Assembly: GCA_965652025.1 (NCBI GenBank)
Contig: CBFGTM010000014.1
Coordinates: 3,062-67,061 of the forward strand
Length of the DNA stretch: 64,000 nt
Source of the DNA: CAVVWJ01 sp965652025
GTDB lineage: Bacteria > Gemmatimonadota > Gemmatimonadetes > Gemmatimonadales > GWC2-71-9
Reading direction: 5' to 3'
This document shows, in pieces, positions 24,698-33,199 of this stretch. The notes under the pieces are model-generated. The model saw only the letters and a list, made by a program, of their open reading frames with translations, was not told where the DNA came from and searched no databases. Positions within the stretch are counted from its first letter, which is position 1, and the number at the start of each line of letters is the position of its first letter. Both the position numbers and the translations under genes were made by a program.

Positions 24698-25909
24698 ATG
24701 ACCGCTTCCGTCCCTGCCCGCGAGATTGTCTTCCTATCCGGCGCCCGCACCGGTTTCGGGACCTTCGGCGGCACCTTGAAGGATTTCTCCGCTACGGACT
24801 TGGGCGTCTTCGCAGGCCAGGCAGCGCTCGCCCGAAGCGGCGTGGACCCCGGTGAAGTGGATCACGTCGTATTCGGGAACGTGCTCCAGACCTCGGCCGA
24901 TGCGATCTATCTGGCCCGCCACGTGGGCTTGCGTACCGGCCTTCCGACAGAAACGCCGGCGGTGACAGTAAACCGGTTGTGTGGCTCCGGCTTCGAGGCG
25001 GTGGTCCAGGCCGGCCAGCAGATCGTAATGGGTGAATCAGAAGTGGTCCTGGCCGGTGGGACGGAGTCCATGAGCCAGGCGCCTCACGTCGTTCGAGGCG
25101 CCCGATGGGGCCTTCGTCTGGGCCCCGCCGCGCCGCTGGAGGACAGCCTGTGGGAGGCGCTGAGAGATCCCAGCTGTGGGCTCTCCATGGCGGAGACCGC
25201 CGAGAAGTTGGCCGAGCAGTATCGGATCAGCCGCCACTCGGTCGATTGCTATGCCGCCCGAAGCCAGGCCTGTGCCGCTGAGGCCTGGAAAAGCGGTGCC
25301 TTCCAGGATGAGGTCATACCGGTTCCGGTGCAGAACCGAAAGACCAAACAGACGGAGAGTTGGGCCGCCGACGAGCACCTGCGCCCCAGCACCACCCTGG
25401 AGGGTCTGGCCAAGCTACCACCTTACTTTAAGAAGGATGGAGTGGTGACAGCCGGAAACGCCTCCGGGATCTGCGATGGTGCCGCAGCCCTGGTGCTGGC
25501 GAGCTCCCGTTTCGCCGCCGAGCGGAAGCTCCGTCCACTGGGCCGGCTGATCGCATGGGCCAGCGCCGGAGTCGATCCCAGCATCATGGGGATCGGTCCA
25601 GCTCCGGCCGCGCGTAAGGCGCTATCCCGAGCGGGGCTCAAGCTCGAGGACATGGATCTGGTCGAGGTGAACGAAGCCTTCGCCGCGCAGTACCTGGCCG
25701 TAGAGCAGGAGCTCGGGCTCGATCGAGAGCGCACCAACGTCGACGGCGGAGCCATTGCCATTGGCCATCCGCTCGGCGCCAGTGGTGCCCGCATCACTCT
25801 GCATCTGCTGCACGCCCTGCGGCGCCGCGGCGGCAGATATGGCTTGGGCAGCGCCTGTATCGGTGGCGGTCAAGGAGCAGCGGTAGTCGTAGAAGCCTTT
25901 TCCAGCTGA
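24698..25909 (+). CDS. Acetyl-CoA C-acyltransferase (thiolase)
   Basis: 403 residues. The nucleophilic Cys95 is in VNRLCGSGFE, His357 in AIGHPLGASGAR and Cys387 in ACIGGGQG, a complete thiolase triad. It condenses two acetyl-CoA or cleaves 3-ketoacyl-CoA in the cytosol. Whether it is biosynthetic or beta-oxidation type cannot be decided from sequence. The nearby 3-hydroxyacyl-CoA dehydrogenase (27648) suggests a short-chain acyl-CoA pathway, such as butyrate or polyhydroxybutyrate metabolism. The ATG at 24698 was chosen because the first conserved strand, REIVFLSGARTGFG, follows directly. Confidence 0.95.
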   Translation: MTASVPAREIVFLSGARTGFGTFGGTLKDFSATDLGVFAGQAALARSGVDPGEVDHVVFGNVLQTSADAIYLARHVGLRTGLPTETPAVTVNRLCGSGFEAVVQAGQQIVMGESEVVLAGGTESMSQAPHVVRGARWGLRLGPAAPLEDSLWEALRDPSCGLSMAETAEKLAEQYRISRHSVDCYAARSQACAAEAWKSGAFQDEVIPVPVQNRKTKQTESWAADEHLRPSTTLEGLAKLPPYFKKDGVVTAGNASGICDGAAALVLASSRFAAERKLRPLGRLIAWASAGVDPSIMGIGPAPAARKALSRAGLKLEDMDLVEVNEAFAAQYLAVEQELGLDRERTNVDGGAIAIGHPLGASGARITLHLLHALRRRGGRYGLGSACIGGGQGAAVVVEAFSS

Positions 25910-25920
25910 GAGTGATCCCT

Positions 25921-26784
25921 ATGGACTTTGCCATTCCCGCCCTCGCCATCGCGGTGCTCTATTCGTTCATGAGCATGCGAGTGCTGCGTCAGTACGAGCG
26001 CGGCGTCGCGTTTTTCCTGGGCAGATTTTGGGGCACTAAGGGGCCCGGACTCATTTTTCTGCCGGCCGGCTTCGCCAGCCAGAAGCGAGTCTCCCTCCGA
26101 ATCGTCGCCATGGATATCCCACCCCAGGACGTGATCACCCGGGACAACGTGTCCGTGAAGGTGAACGCCGTGCTGTACATGCGGGTGAGCGATCCGTCCA
26201 AGGCCGTGTTGGAAATCGAGGATTATCTCTACGCTACCAGCCAGTTGGCCCAGACCACGTTGCGGTCGGTGCTGGGCGAGGTCGAGCTGGATGAGCTTTT
26301 GTCCGACCGGGAGAAGATCAACGCCGTGCTCAAGAAGATCATCGATGAGCGGACCGATATGTGGGGCATCGAGGTCTCTGCGGTGGAGGTCAAGGATGTC
26401 GATCTTCCCGACCAGATGAAGCGCGCCATGGCCCGCCAGGCGGAAGCCGAACGGGAGCGGCGGGCCAAGGTGATCGCCGCCCAGGGGGAGCTGCAGGCTT
26501 CGGAGACGCTGGCCCAGGCCGCCCGAACCCTGGCTCGAGAGCCCAGCGCGCTCCAGCTGCGGTACCTTCAGACGGTCACCGAGATCGCTGCCGAGAACAA
26601 TTCCACCACGATCTTTCCGATTCCCATGGAGCTTTTCCGCCCCTTTCTCACCGCGGCCGCGGGTACCGCGCCTCGGACCGAGGGCTCAGCCGAGCCCCCT
26701 GGCCCCGCCCTGCCAGCTTCGGATATCTCTTCCTTAATGTCCCAGCTCCGAATCCAGGCGGCCAAGGCCCCCAAGCAGGAGTAG
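25921..26784 (+). CDS. Slipin (SPFH/band 7 membrane protein)
   Basis: 287 residues from the ATG at 25921; a GTG at 25912 is an alternative. An N-terminal hydrophobic hairpin (FAIPALAIAVLYSFM) is followed by the band-7 domain: RQYERGVAFFLGRFWGTKGP, PPQDVITRDNVSVKVNAVLY and TTLRSVLGEVELDELL. A coiled-coil stretch (ARQAEAERERRAKVIAAQGE) drives oligomer formation. The C-terminal tail is Pro/Ala-rich. Such proteins form membrane microdomain rings, often with an NfeD partner, but none is adjacent here. The next gene, another predicted membrane protein, starts one base after the stop. Confidence 0.92.
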   Translation: MDFAIPALAIAVLYSFMSMRVLRQYERGVAFFLGRFWGTKGPGLIFLPAGFASQKRVSLRIVAMDIPPQDVITRDNVSVKVNAVLYMRVSDPSKAVLEIEDYLYATSQLAQTTLRSVLGEVELDELLSDREKINAVLKKIIDERTDMWGIEVSAVEVKDVDLPDQMKRAMARQAEAERERRAKVIAAQGELQASETLAQAARTLAREPSALQLRYLQTVTEIAAENNSTTIFPIPMELFRPFLTAAAGTAPRTEGSAEPPGPALPASDISSLMSQLRIQAAKAPKQE

Positions 26785-26785
26785 T

Positions 26786-27616
26786 ATGAGCGAGGCTGTA
26801 CCGGCTCGGGTCGATCGCCAGGCTTTGGAGCGGATCATCAAGCGCGCGGCAGAGCTGCAGACGGCGGAGCGAGAAATTGGGGATACGCTCACGTCCGACG
26901 AGCTGATCTCACTCGGCCGCGAGGTCGGCATCCCAGTGCGGTACCTCCAGCAGGCTTTGCTGGAGGAGCGCGCCCGGTCGGGGCAGGCGGGGACACCGGG
27001 CATTCTGGATCGGGTGGCTGGGCCGGGTGAGGTGACCGCACAGCGGGTGGTGTCGCTCGACGCCGAGATGGTGGAGCAGGAGCTGATTCGCTGGATGGAG
27101 CACAACGAGCTGTTCTGCATTCAGCGGCAGCAGGCAGGGCGGATCACCTGGGAGCCGCTCAGTGGATTTCAGGCTGCCATCCGCCGGTCTGCGGCGGCGT
27201 TGGGAGCCGGCAAGCGTCCCTTCATGCTCTCGCGGGCTGCAACCGTAACCGCCGCCATCCTTCCCCTCGAGTCCGGCTATTCCCATGTGACCCTGGTAGC
27301 CGACACCCGCAAGGTGCGTAACGAGTATCTCGCCAGCAGTAGCGCCATCACGGGAGCGGGAGCCGTCAGCACCGCGACCATGGTTGCTCTGGGCGCGCTG
27401 CTTCCGGTTGCTCTGGTGCCACTCCCGTTGGCCCTGGGAGTGAGCTACGCCGTGTTCCGGCGGTATCAGCCCACTGTAGCGCGAATTCAGCTGGGGCTGG
27501 AGCGGGCCCTGGACTCGCTGGAAAAGGGCCGGGGGAGAGCATCGAGTCAGCTGAGTGAGCGAGCGGGACTCATGGGCCTCCTGGCCGACGAGCTCCGCCG
27601 GGCGCTGAAACCGTGA
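26786..27616 (+). CDS. Membrane-associated hypothetical protein
   Basis: 276 residues. Residues 1-70 are helical and charged (LERIIKRAAELQTAEREI, TSDELISLGREVGIP), resembling a small SHOCT- or HTH-like module. The middle is soluble and mixed. Two hydrophobic stretches near residues 195-225 (ITGAGAVSTATMVALGALLP, VALVPLPLALGVSYAVF) form a membrane hairpin, and a helical C-terminus follows. No family recognised. The start lies one base after the slipin stop, so the pair is probably co-expressed and may work together at the membrane. Confidence 0.75.
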   Translation: MSEAVPARVDRQALERIIKRAAELQTAEREIGDTLTSDELISLGREVGIPVRYLQQALLEERARSGQAGTPGILDRVAGPGEVTAQRVVSLDAEMVEQELIRWMEHNELFCIQRQQAGRITWEPLSGFQAAIRRSAAALGAGKRPFMLSRAATVTAAILPLESGYSHVTLVADTRKVRNEYLASSSAITGAGAVSTATMVALGALLPVALVPLPLALGVSYAVFRRYQPTVARIQLGLERALDSLEKGRGRASSQLSERAGLMGLLADELRRALKP

Positions 27617-27647
27617 CGGAGCCAGCCGCCGACAACCCAGGAATCCA

Positions 27648-28541
27648 ATGACGATCAGAAAAGTGGGCGTGCTCGGCTGTGGTCTCATGGGCAGCGGCAT
27701 CGCCCAGGCAGCGTCTAGCGCGGGCTTCACCACCCTGGCTCGGGATGTGGGTGAGCCGATGCTGGCCAAGGGTCGCGCGGGGATCCTCAAGTCACTCGAC
27801 CGCCTGGTGGAAAAGGGAAAGCTCACTGCGGCGGATCGGGATGCCTCTACCGGCAGGCTGAGCTTTACCACCGAGCTCGACGACCTTCGGGAGTGCGACA
27901 TCATCATCGAGGCCGTCACCGAGGACCTCGACCTGAAGAATCAGCTCTGGCGCGATCTGGACCCGATTTGTCCGCCGACGACGATCTTCGCGTCCAACAC
28001 CAGCAGCCTCACCATCGCCGCGATGGCCGTCGCCACCACCCGCGCAGACCGCTTCGTTGGGCTGCACTTCTTCAATCCCGTGCCCCTCATGCAGCTGGTG
28101 GAGGTGGTGCGCACCGTCACCACCAGCCAGGACACCTTCGACCGCGCCTACGCCTTTGCCCGGAAGCTGGGAAAGGTGCCAGTCGCCGCCAACGACAGCC
28201 CCGGGTTCATCGTGAACCTACTACTGGTGCCTTATCTCCTGGATGCCGCCCGGGCGCTGGAACGGGGGGTCGCGTCGACCGAAGATCTCGACCGCGCCAT
28301 GCAGCTGGGCTGCGGCCATCCGATGGGGCCACTCACCCTGCTGGACTACATCGGGCTGGATACCGTGGTCCGTATTGCCGAGATCATGTTCGACGCGTAC
28401 CGGGAGCCGCGCTATGCCGCTCCCCCGCTTCTCCAGCGGATGGTGATTGCCGGCTTCCACGGCCGCAAGAATGGCCGGGGGTTTTATGATTACTCGGTCG
28501 ATCCACCAGCCCCCTCCAACTTAGGGCTGGGGAAAGGGTGA
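27648..28541 (+). CDS. 3-hydroxybutyryl-CoA / 3-hydroxyacyl-CoA dehydrogenase
   Basis: 297 residues. The NAD-binding Rossmann loop is at the N-terminus (VGVLGCGLMGSGIAQ). The dehydrogenase signature is intact: ASNTSSLTIAAMA, FVGLHFFNPVPLMQLVEVV with the catalytic His, and NDSPGFIVNLLLVPYL. The helical C-terminal domain contains MGPLTLLDYIGLDTV and a HGRKNGRGFYDY end, typical of FadB2/Hbd. It interconverts 3-hydroxyacyl- and 3-ketoacyl-CoA, so it pairs chemically with the thiolase at 24698 though separated by two membrane-protein genes. A perfect hairpin overlaps its stop. Confidence 0.95.
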   Translation: MTIRKVGVLGCGLMGSGIAQAASSAGFTTLARDVGEPMLAKGRAGILKSLDRLVEKGKLTAADRDASTGRLSFTTELDDLRECDIIIEAVTEDLDLKNQLWRDLDPICPPTTIFASNTSSLTIAAMAVATTRADRFVGLHFFNPVPLMQLVEVVRTVTTSQDTFDRAYAFARKLGKVPVAANDSPGFIVNLLLVPYLLDAARALERGVASTEDLDRAMQLGCGHPMGPLTLLDYIGLDTVVRIAEIMFDAYREPRYAAPPLLQRMVIAGFHGRKNGRGFYDYSVDPPAPSNLGLGKG

Positions 28542-28559
28542 ACAGTCAACTGTTCACCC
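28536..28559 (+). terminator. Hairpin at the end of the dehydrogenase gene
   Basis: A perfect 11-base inverted repeat GGGTGAACAGT / ACTGTTCACCC with a 2-base loop covers the TGA stop at 28539. It has no T-tract, so factor-independent termination is uncertain. It may instead protect or process the 3' end. Confidence 0.4.
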
Positions 28560-28586
28560 CTCACCGTTCACGCTGTCGGAGAAACT

Positions 28587-29195
28587 ATGCTCGGCTACGA
28601 CTGGCCTCGTGTCCACGCTGCCCTCAACGACCTTCCCACGGCGCTCCTGCTCGTAGCCGTCTTGTTCGACCTGGCTGCGCTGGCGACCAAGCGGGAGGGG
28701 TACCGGCTGGTCAGCTTTTGGACTCTGATGGTGGGGGCGGTTGGAGGAGCGGCCGCCGTACTCTCCGGGCTCCAGGCCGAGGAGCACATCGAGCATGGAG
28801 AGGCGGTACACCGGGTCATGGAGACCCACGAGAAGCTGGCACTGATCACACTCGGAGTCTTTGCAGCCCTGGCCCTGTGGCGAATCGTGCGGGAGCGGCG
28901 CATGGGCCAGGGAGAGCGCGTTCTCGTCCTGCTGCTTTCCCTGGGAGGCCTCGGTATCCTCTTCGTCACCGCCAATTATGGAGGACGGCTGATCTTCGAG
29001 CACGCCGCCGCCATTCCGAGCCGGGTCCTCCAGACCGAGCTGCATGAGCGCACCGAGGGCCACCAGCACGGCGGCGGCGAACCCGCTGAGTCGCCGATGC
29101 GGGACACCACGGCTCCGGCCCCTGCCGGTCACGTCGATCCACCCGGAACACCACCACACACCCATCCACCTGGCACTCCGCCGCACAAGGATTGA
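28587..29195 (+). CDS. DUF2231-type membrane protein with His-rich tail
   Basis: 202 residues with GGAGA upstream of the ATG. It opens with WPRVHAALNDLPTALLLVAV, the conserved His/Pro start of DUF2231, and has four membrane helices with a conserved HxxHGEAVHR loop and METHEKLALITLG. The C-terminal 60 residues are a His/Pro/Gly-rich tail (GHQHGGGE, PPGTPPHTHPPGTPPHKD) that may bind metal ions. DUF2231 proteins are membrane proteins of unclear function. The stop overlaps the start region of the next lipoprotein gene. Confidence 0.85.
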   Translation: MLGYDWPRVHAALNDLPTALLLVAVLFDLAALATKREGYRLVSFWTLMVGAVGGAAAVLSGLQAEEHIEHGEAVHRVMETHEKLALITLGVFAALALWRIVRERRMGQGERVLVLLLSLGGLGILFVTANYGGRLIFEHAAAIPSRVLQTELHERTEGHQHGGGEPAESPMRDTTAPAPAGHVDPPGTPPHTHPPGTPPHKD

Positions 29196-29197
29196 TC

Positions 29198-29707
29198 GTG
29201 CGGCGAAGTCATCTGCTCCTGGTCTGGCTGGTCGCTTGCCAGCCCAACACCTCCCGACCCAGTTTCGCTCCACTGCCGGACGCCGCCGGCACCGAGGTCC
29301 GCCTGCCGGTTCGCGACGCCACTCGCCACCTGGCTGAGGACCTGAAGGCGAGCGCCATTCCGATCCGGAAGGTCATGATCCGGGATGGGTATCTGGAGAG
29401 CGGCTGGTTTTCTGCCCAGACTGGCCGTCCTACCTCTGCCCGGCCTCTCGGGCCTGGCACCGTTCGGGTCAGAGCCTGGGCCGATCCCACGCGGCCGGGC
29501 AGTAGCCTGCTCTCAGTCGAGACATCCTACCGTCCGGCGGTGGATCCCTCACTGCCGGAGCGGGAGCTGGACCGGCAGGTCCCCGGCGATCATCCGGTGG
29601 CTCGGAAAGTCAGTGATGTTCTGAAGAAGATGGTCGAACGCTACGGGGGGCCGCCTTCTCCGAGTCAGCCCCCCGCGACACCCGCCGCAAGCCCCAGCGA
29701 TCAGTAG
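29198..29707 (+). CDS. Lipoprotein of unknown function
   Basis: About 169 residues from a GTG at 29198; a TTG at 29192 overlapping the previous stop by 4 bases is equally possible. The lipobox is LVWLVACQ. The mature part is a small mixed domain (IRKVMIRDGYLESGWFSAQT, GTVRVRAWADPTRPGSSLLS) resembling an outer-membrane assembly lipoprotein core, followed by a Pro/Ser-rich tail. No family is certain. It probably shares a transcript with the DUF2231 gene. Confidence 0.75.
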   Translation: MRRSHLLLVWLVACQPNTSRPSFAPLPDAAGTEVRLPVRDATRHLAEDLKASAIPIRKVMIRDGYLESGWFSAQTGRPTSARPLGPGTVRVRAWADPTRPGSSLLSVETSYRPAVDPSLPERELDRQVPGDHPVARKVSDVLKKMVERYGGPPSPSQPPATPAASPSDQ

Positions 29708-29719
29708 CTCAGGCGAAGC

Positions 29720-30514
29720 TCACAGCACGTAGGCCTGTACCCACCGCTCCAGCTGGCCGAGGTCGAGCGAAGCGTCCTTGCAGGGGCCGGAGGGGAGTGT
29801 CATGGTCAGGCCCAGCACCGGGATCTTTCCGGCGACGTCGTGCAGGCCGCTTACCATGTCGCGCTCACAAGCCACCGCCACGACTGCCCGAGGCCGCCGC
29901 TCCCGAATGACTCGCCGGGCCAGCTGCCCGCGAGTGGCGACGAAGACCGGGACCCCGTACTTCCCCGCAATTCCCAGCACCCCGTCGAGCGTCACCTTGG
30001 AGAGGCAGCGGGGAATCAGGAGCAGCAGCTCTCCCTGACCCACCTTTCGGCGCCGCATCATCGCGAGCGCGTTATATACCTTGACCGCGGCGTTCTCCAC
30101 CCAATCACGCCGGCCGAAGCGGGCAGCCACCTGGGAAGTCAGCCGCATCAAGCGCAGGAACGGGCCCCGCTCCCCGAGCTGCTCCGGCAGCAGGGGGCGC
30201 TCGAGCTGGTGAGAGAGAAAGAGCAGACCCCACCAGACCCATACCAGGGCGCCGGCCAGCAGCAGCCCGGTCCAGAGAACGACCGGAGCCCGATGGTAAA
30301 GCGCACCGAGCCTGGGCGAGAGCAGAAACAGGCCCAACGCCACGACTCCGAGCAGAATGACCAGGGTGGCGGCCGACCAGGCAAAGAAGAGGGCCGGTGG
30401 CGAGTCGTAGTTGCCCGAATTGGGAAGGGGCCGGCCATCCCACTCGTCCCACTCGTGTCCGAGTCGGCGATCCACGTCGATGTGAATCAGTTGAGCGCGG
30501 GGATGCTCAGCCAT
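29720..30514 (-). CDS. DUF116 family membrane protein
   Basis: 264 residues from the ATG at 30514. Two N-terminal membrane helices (ALFFAWSAATLVILLGVVAL; VVLWTGLLLAGALVWVWWG) precede the cytosolic DUF116 domain. That domain shows LLLIPRCLSKVTLDGVLGIA, RPRAVVAVACERDMVSGLHD, and a final IPVLGLTMTLPSGPCKDASL. The conserved cysteines in PRCL, ACER and GPCK could bind a metal. DUF116 has no established activity that I know. It is divergent from the FAD oxidase gene, with only 27 bases between starts, so the promoters must overlap. Confidence 0.85.
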   Translation of the reverse strand: MAEHPRAQLIHIDVDRRLGHEWDEWDGRPLPNSGNYDSPPALFFAWSAATLVILLGVVALGLFLLSPRLGALYHRAPVVLWTGLLLAGALVWVWWGLLFLSHQLERPLLPEQLGERGPFLRLMRLTSQVAARFGRRDWVENAAVKVYNALAMMRRRKVGQGELLLLIPRCLSKVTLDGVLGIAGKYGVPVFVATRGQLARRVIRERRPRAVVAVACERDMVSGLHDVAGKIPVLGLTMTLPSGPCKDASLDLGQLERWVQAYVL

Positions 30515-30541
30515 AGGCCAGAAGATAGTTACCTTAGGGCC

Positions 30542-32167
30542 ATGCTGCCTCTTCCCGTGCTTCGAGGTATCTACCGCACCGATCAGCGGGCGCGGGCGGC
30601 CTACTCCGAGGCGGCTGGGATCTATCGGATCATGCCCCGCGCGGTTTGCCTGCCCGCCGATGTTTCCGACCTCCAGCGCCTCGTCTGTTGGGCCGCCGAG
30701 CACCGAGTCCCATTGATCCCTCGCGGCGCGGGCAGTGCCATGGGTGGCGGCAACGTGGGTGACGGCGTCGTGGTCGACCTCACGCGCATGACCGGCCAGC
30801 GGTTTGACCTCCAGCCGTTGAAACGCCGGGCCCTGACCGGCACAGTTGTGACCCTGGGAGATCTCAATGCTGCCGCCGCTCACGCCGGCCTGCGGCTTCC
30901 ACCGGACCCCTCGAGCGCACGGTGGGCCACCCTCGGTGGAATGGTGGCCACCAATGCAGCAGGGGCCAGGTCGGTTCGCTACGGCAGCGTGCGACGCTGG
31001 GTCGAGGCGCTCGCCATGATCACCGCGGATGGCGAGCTGCTCACCTTGCGCCGCGGAGTACCACCGGATGGAGGAACCGCCGTCCTGGCTCGCTTCGAGC
31101 GGGACGCTGCACCGGCCATCCAGGAGGCCGAGCTTCAGATTCGGAGCCGCTTTCCCCGCACCCGAAAGAACTCCTCAGGGTACGCCCTCGATGCCTTCCT
31201 GAGCAGTGGTGATCTCCTCGATCTCGTCATCGGCGCCGAGGGCACTCTCGGCATCGTGACCGAGATCGAATGGCGTCTCGATCCGATTCCACCTTGCCGC
31301 GGTGGGCTGCGGGTCGCGCTCGGATCGCTTGATCTTCTGAGCTATGCAGTGGACACACTCGCGTTCTGCCGCCCCTCCGCTGTCGAACTGCTGGACCGCA
31401 CCTTCCTGGACCTGGTCTCGGCCGACCGGATTGCGGGGGCGGGGCTCAGGTTTCCCGGCGCCCAGGCGGTGCTGCTGGTCGAGCTGGAACGCGATGATGA
31501 AGCGTCGCTGCGCGCCGCGCTGGAGGAGGCAACAGCCCGGGTCCGTCCCCTGGGCCAGGCGGTGGATACGGCGTTCTCACCGGTCGCCGCCGAACGCCTC
31601 TGGGCCATCCGCCATGCCGCGAGCCCTATTCTCGCCGGCTTACCCGAAGGCCGCCGCTCGCTGCAGGTCGTCGAGGACGCCTGCGTGCCGCTGGACCGAA
31701 TGGGCGAATACATCGCTGCAGTACGAACCGCCGCGGGCTCCCGCGACATCCCCGTGGTCATGTTCGGTCACGCGGGGGACGGTCACGTGCACGTGAACCT
31801 CCTGCCGGAGGTATCCCGTCCCGGCTGGGAAGAGCAGGTGGCCGGTCTCCTGGCAGAGGTGACCGCCGTGGTGATCGAGCTCGGCGGCACGCCGTCGGGT
31901 GAGCATGGCGACGGGCGGCTTCGGGGCCATGCCCTGGGCCGGCTGTATGGCGATGAAATCGTAGAGCTGTTCCGGCGTCTCAAGTCGAGCTTCGATCCCA
32001 ATGGGATCTTCAATCCCGGCGTGATCCTTCCTGGTACCGAGCCTCCGATCAGCCGGCTGAAGGTGGGCGAAGGGGCAGTCTCTCTCCCTGAGGATATCGA
32101 GCGAGGTCTCCGGGAGATCGAGGTGAGCGGAGGGTATTCGAGGTCCAGGTTGGAGCTCGCGGATTAG
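30542..32167 (+). CDS. FAD-linked oxidase (GlcD/D-lactate dehydrogenase type)
   Basis: 541 residues from the ATG at 30542. The FAD-binding PCMH domain spans about 1-215 (VPLIPRGAGSAMGGGNVGDG, LPPDPSSARWATLGGMVATN, GAEGTLGIVTEIEW). The C-terminal FAD-oxidase domain has HAGDGHVHVNLLP and GTPSGEHGDGRLRG, where His residues contact substrate or metal. It oxidises a 2-hydroxy acid such as lactate or glycolate and passes electrons to quinone or cytochrome. There is no attached iron-sulfur domain. The long upstream extension of the frame is antisense to the DUF116 gene and was discarded. Confidence 0.93.
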   Translation: MLPLPVLRGIYRTDQRARAAYSEAAGIYRIMPRAVCLPADVSDLQRLVCWAAEHRVPLIPRGAGSAMGGGNVGDGVVVDLTRMTGQRFDLQPLKRRALTGTVVTLGDLNAAAAHAGLRLPPDPSSARWATLGGMVATNAAGARSVRYGSVRRWVEALAMITADGELLTLRRGVPPDGGTAVLARFERDAAPAIQEAELQIRSRFPRTRKNSSGYALDAFLSSGDLLDLVIGAEGTLGIVTEIEWRLDPIPPCRGGLRVALGSLDLLSYAVDTLAFCRPSAVELLDRTFLDLVSADRIAGAGLRFPGAQAVLLVELERDDEASLRAALEEATARVRPLGQAVDTAFSPVAAERLWAIRHAASPILAGLPEGRRSLQVVEDACVPLDRMGEYIAAVRTAAGSRDIPVVMFGHAGDGHVHVNLLPEVSRPGWEEQVAGLLAEVTAVVIELGGTPSGEHGDGRLRGHALGRLYGDEIVELFRRLKSSFDPNGIFNPGVILPGTEPPISRLKVGEGAVSLPEDIERGLREIEVSGGYSRSRLELAD

Positions 32168-32237
32168 CTCCGCATTCCATTACTCTATTGCGTGATTCAT
32201 TCCCCGTTCCCGGTCCCTGGTCCCACCTAAAGTCACC

Positions 32238-32990
32238 ATGGAAATCATTCGCCAACCCCGCGTCACTCTCATTGCCCGGCCCCAGTTCCTCGAGCCGGCC
32301 CACCTGCCAGTTCAGTGGAAGGGCGACGCCGGCGACGGCGAACGAATCGCCGAGTTCGCCGGCCGGCTCTGCTACATGAGCCAGCATAATCCCGCCGGCC
32401 GAAGCACCGCGGAATACCTGACCAACATCCTCAAGCAGGGCCACGGCTCGGTGTTCGAGCACTCGACCTATGTCATGCTGATCGAGGGGATCTCCCGCTC
32501 CTGCAGCCACGAGCTGGTCCGGCATCGGGCCGGCTGGGGTTACTCCCAGCTGTCACAGCGCTATGTCGATGAGTCCCAAGCAGCCTTCGTAATGCCGCCG
32601 GCCATCATGGGCGATTCCCGCCTGGAAGCGGAATGGACCAGGCAGGTCGAGGCAGCTCAGGAGGCCTATGTGGCAGCGGTCGAACAACTCATGACCCGTT
32701 ACGAGTCGGTCGAGAACAAGGTGCATCGCCGGAAGATGGCACGGGAGGCCGCCCGGAGCCTGCTCCCCAACGCCACCGAGGTGAAGATCGTGGCCAGCGC
32801 CAATGTGCGGGCCTGGCGCACCATGCTCGAGCTTCGCCTGGGTGAAGGGGCCGAGCTGGAAATCCGCCGCATGGCGGTCGCCTGCCTGCGGGTGCTCCAG
32901 CAGGAAGCGGCGTCGCTCTTCGCCGACTTCGAGATCTATCAGTCTTCAGAGGGCGGCGAGGCTGGCCGGGTCGGCTTTCATAAGGTGTAG
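32238..32990 (+). CDS. thyX: Flavin-dependent thymidylate synthase
   Basis: 250 residues. ThyX makes dTMP from dUMP using FAD, NADPH and methylene-tetrahydrofolate. The signature region is ELVRHRAGWGYSQLSQRY. Compared with the RHRx7S motif of M. tuberculosis ThyX, the spacing here is one residue longer (eight between RHR and the catalytic Ser). Other conserved parts are GHGSVFEHSTYVMLIEGISR and LPNATEVKIVASANVRAW. No thyA is seen in the window. The gene is followed by the CTAGTGAC-type repeat. Confidence 0.95.
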   Translation: MEIIRQPRVTLIARPQFLEPAHLPVQWKGDAGDGERIAEFAGRLCYMSQHNPAGRSTAEYLTNILKQGHGSVFEHSTYVMLIEGISRSCSHELVRHRAGWGYSQLSQRYVDESQAAFVMPPAIMGDSRLEAEWTRQVEAAQEAYVAAVEQLMTRYESVENKVHRRKMAREAARSLLPNATEVKIVASANVRAWRTMLELRLGEGAELEIRRMAVACLRVLQQEAASLFADFEIYQSSEGGEAGRVGFHKV

Positions 32991-32995
32991 ATGCT

Positions 32996-33062
32996 AGTCA
33001 CTAGTCACTGGTCGCTAGTGACGACCAGTCAGAGCGCGACTAGCGACTAGCGACCAGCGACC
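32996..33062. repeat. CTAGTGAC/CGACCAG-type repeat, copy 1
   Basis: A degenerate repeat of CTAGTCAC, CTGGTCGC and CGACTAGC units after thyX. It contains a perfect inverted repeat ACTGGTCG (33007-33014) / CGACCAGT (33022-33029). A related sequence lies at 57983-58013. Confidence 0.7.
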
Positions 33063-33140
33063 TTTCCAAAACTCATCTCCACTTTTTTCCAAAAAAGTAT
33101 TGTGCCCCCAAAACCTTTTTCTTACTTTTGTTGCGTCGAT
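33063..33140. other. AT-rich patch upstream of the ATP-grasp/KamA unit
   Basis: Runs of T and A in a GC-rich chromosome, including a palindrome ACTTTTTT-CC-AAAAAAGT. It could contain a thyX terminator, a promoter for the downstream operon, or both. No open gene is seen. Confidence 0.5.
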
Positions 33141-33199
33141 CGTTCGACTCGTCCCTGGCTCGTCTCTCGCGGACGGCCTTTTTTGTAGAAGGGGATCAT

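Noticed and set aside
29840..30541. Long N-terminal extension of the FAD oxidase
   Set aside because: The extra part is antisense to the DUF116 gene; the domain starts cleanly at 30542.
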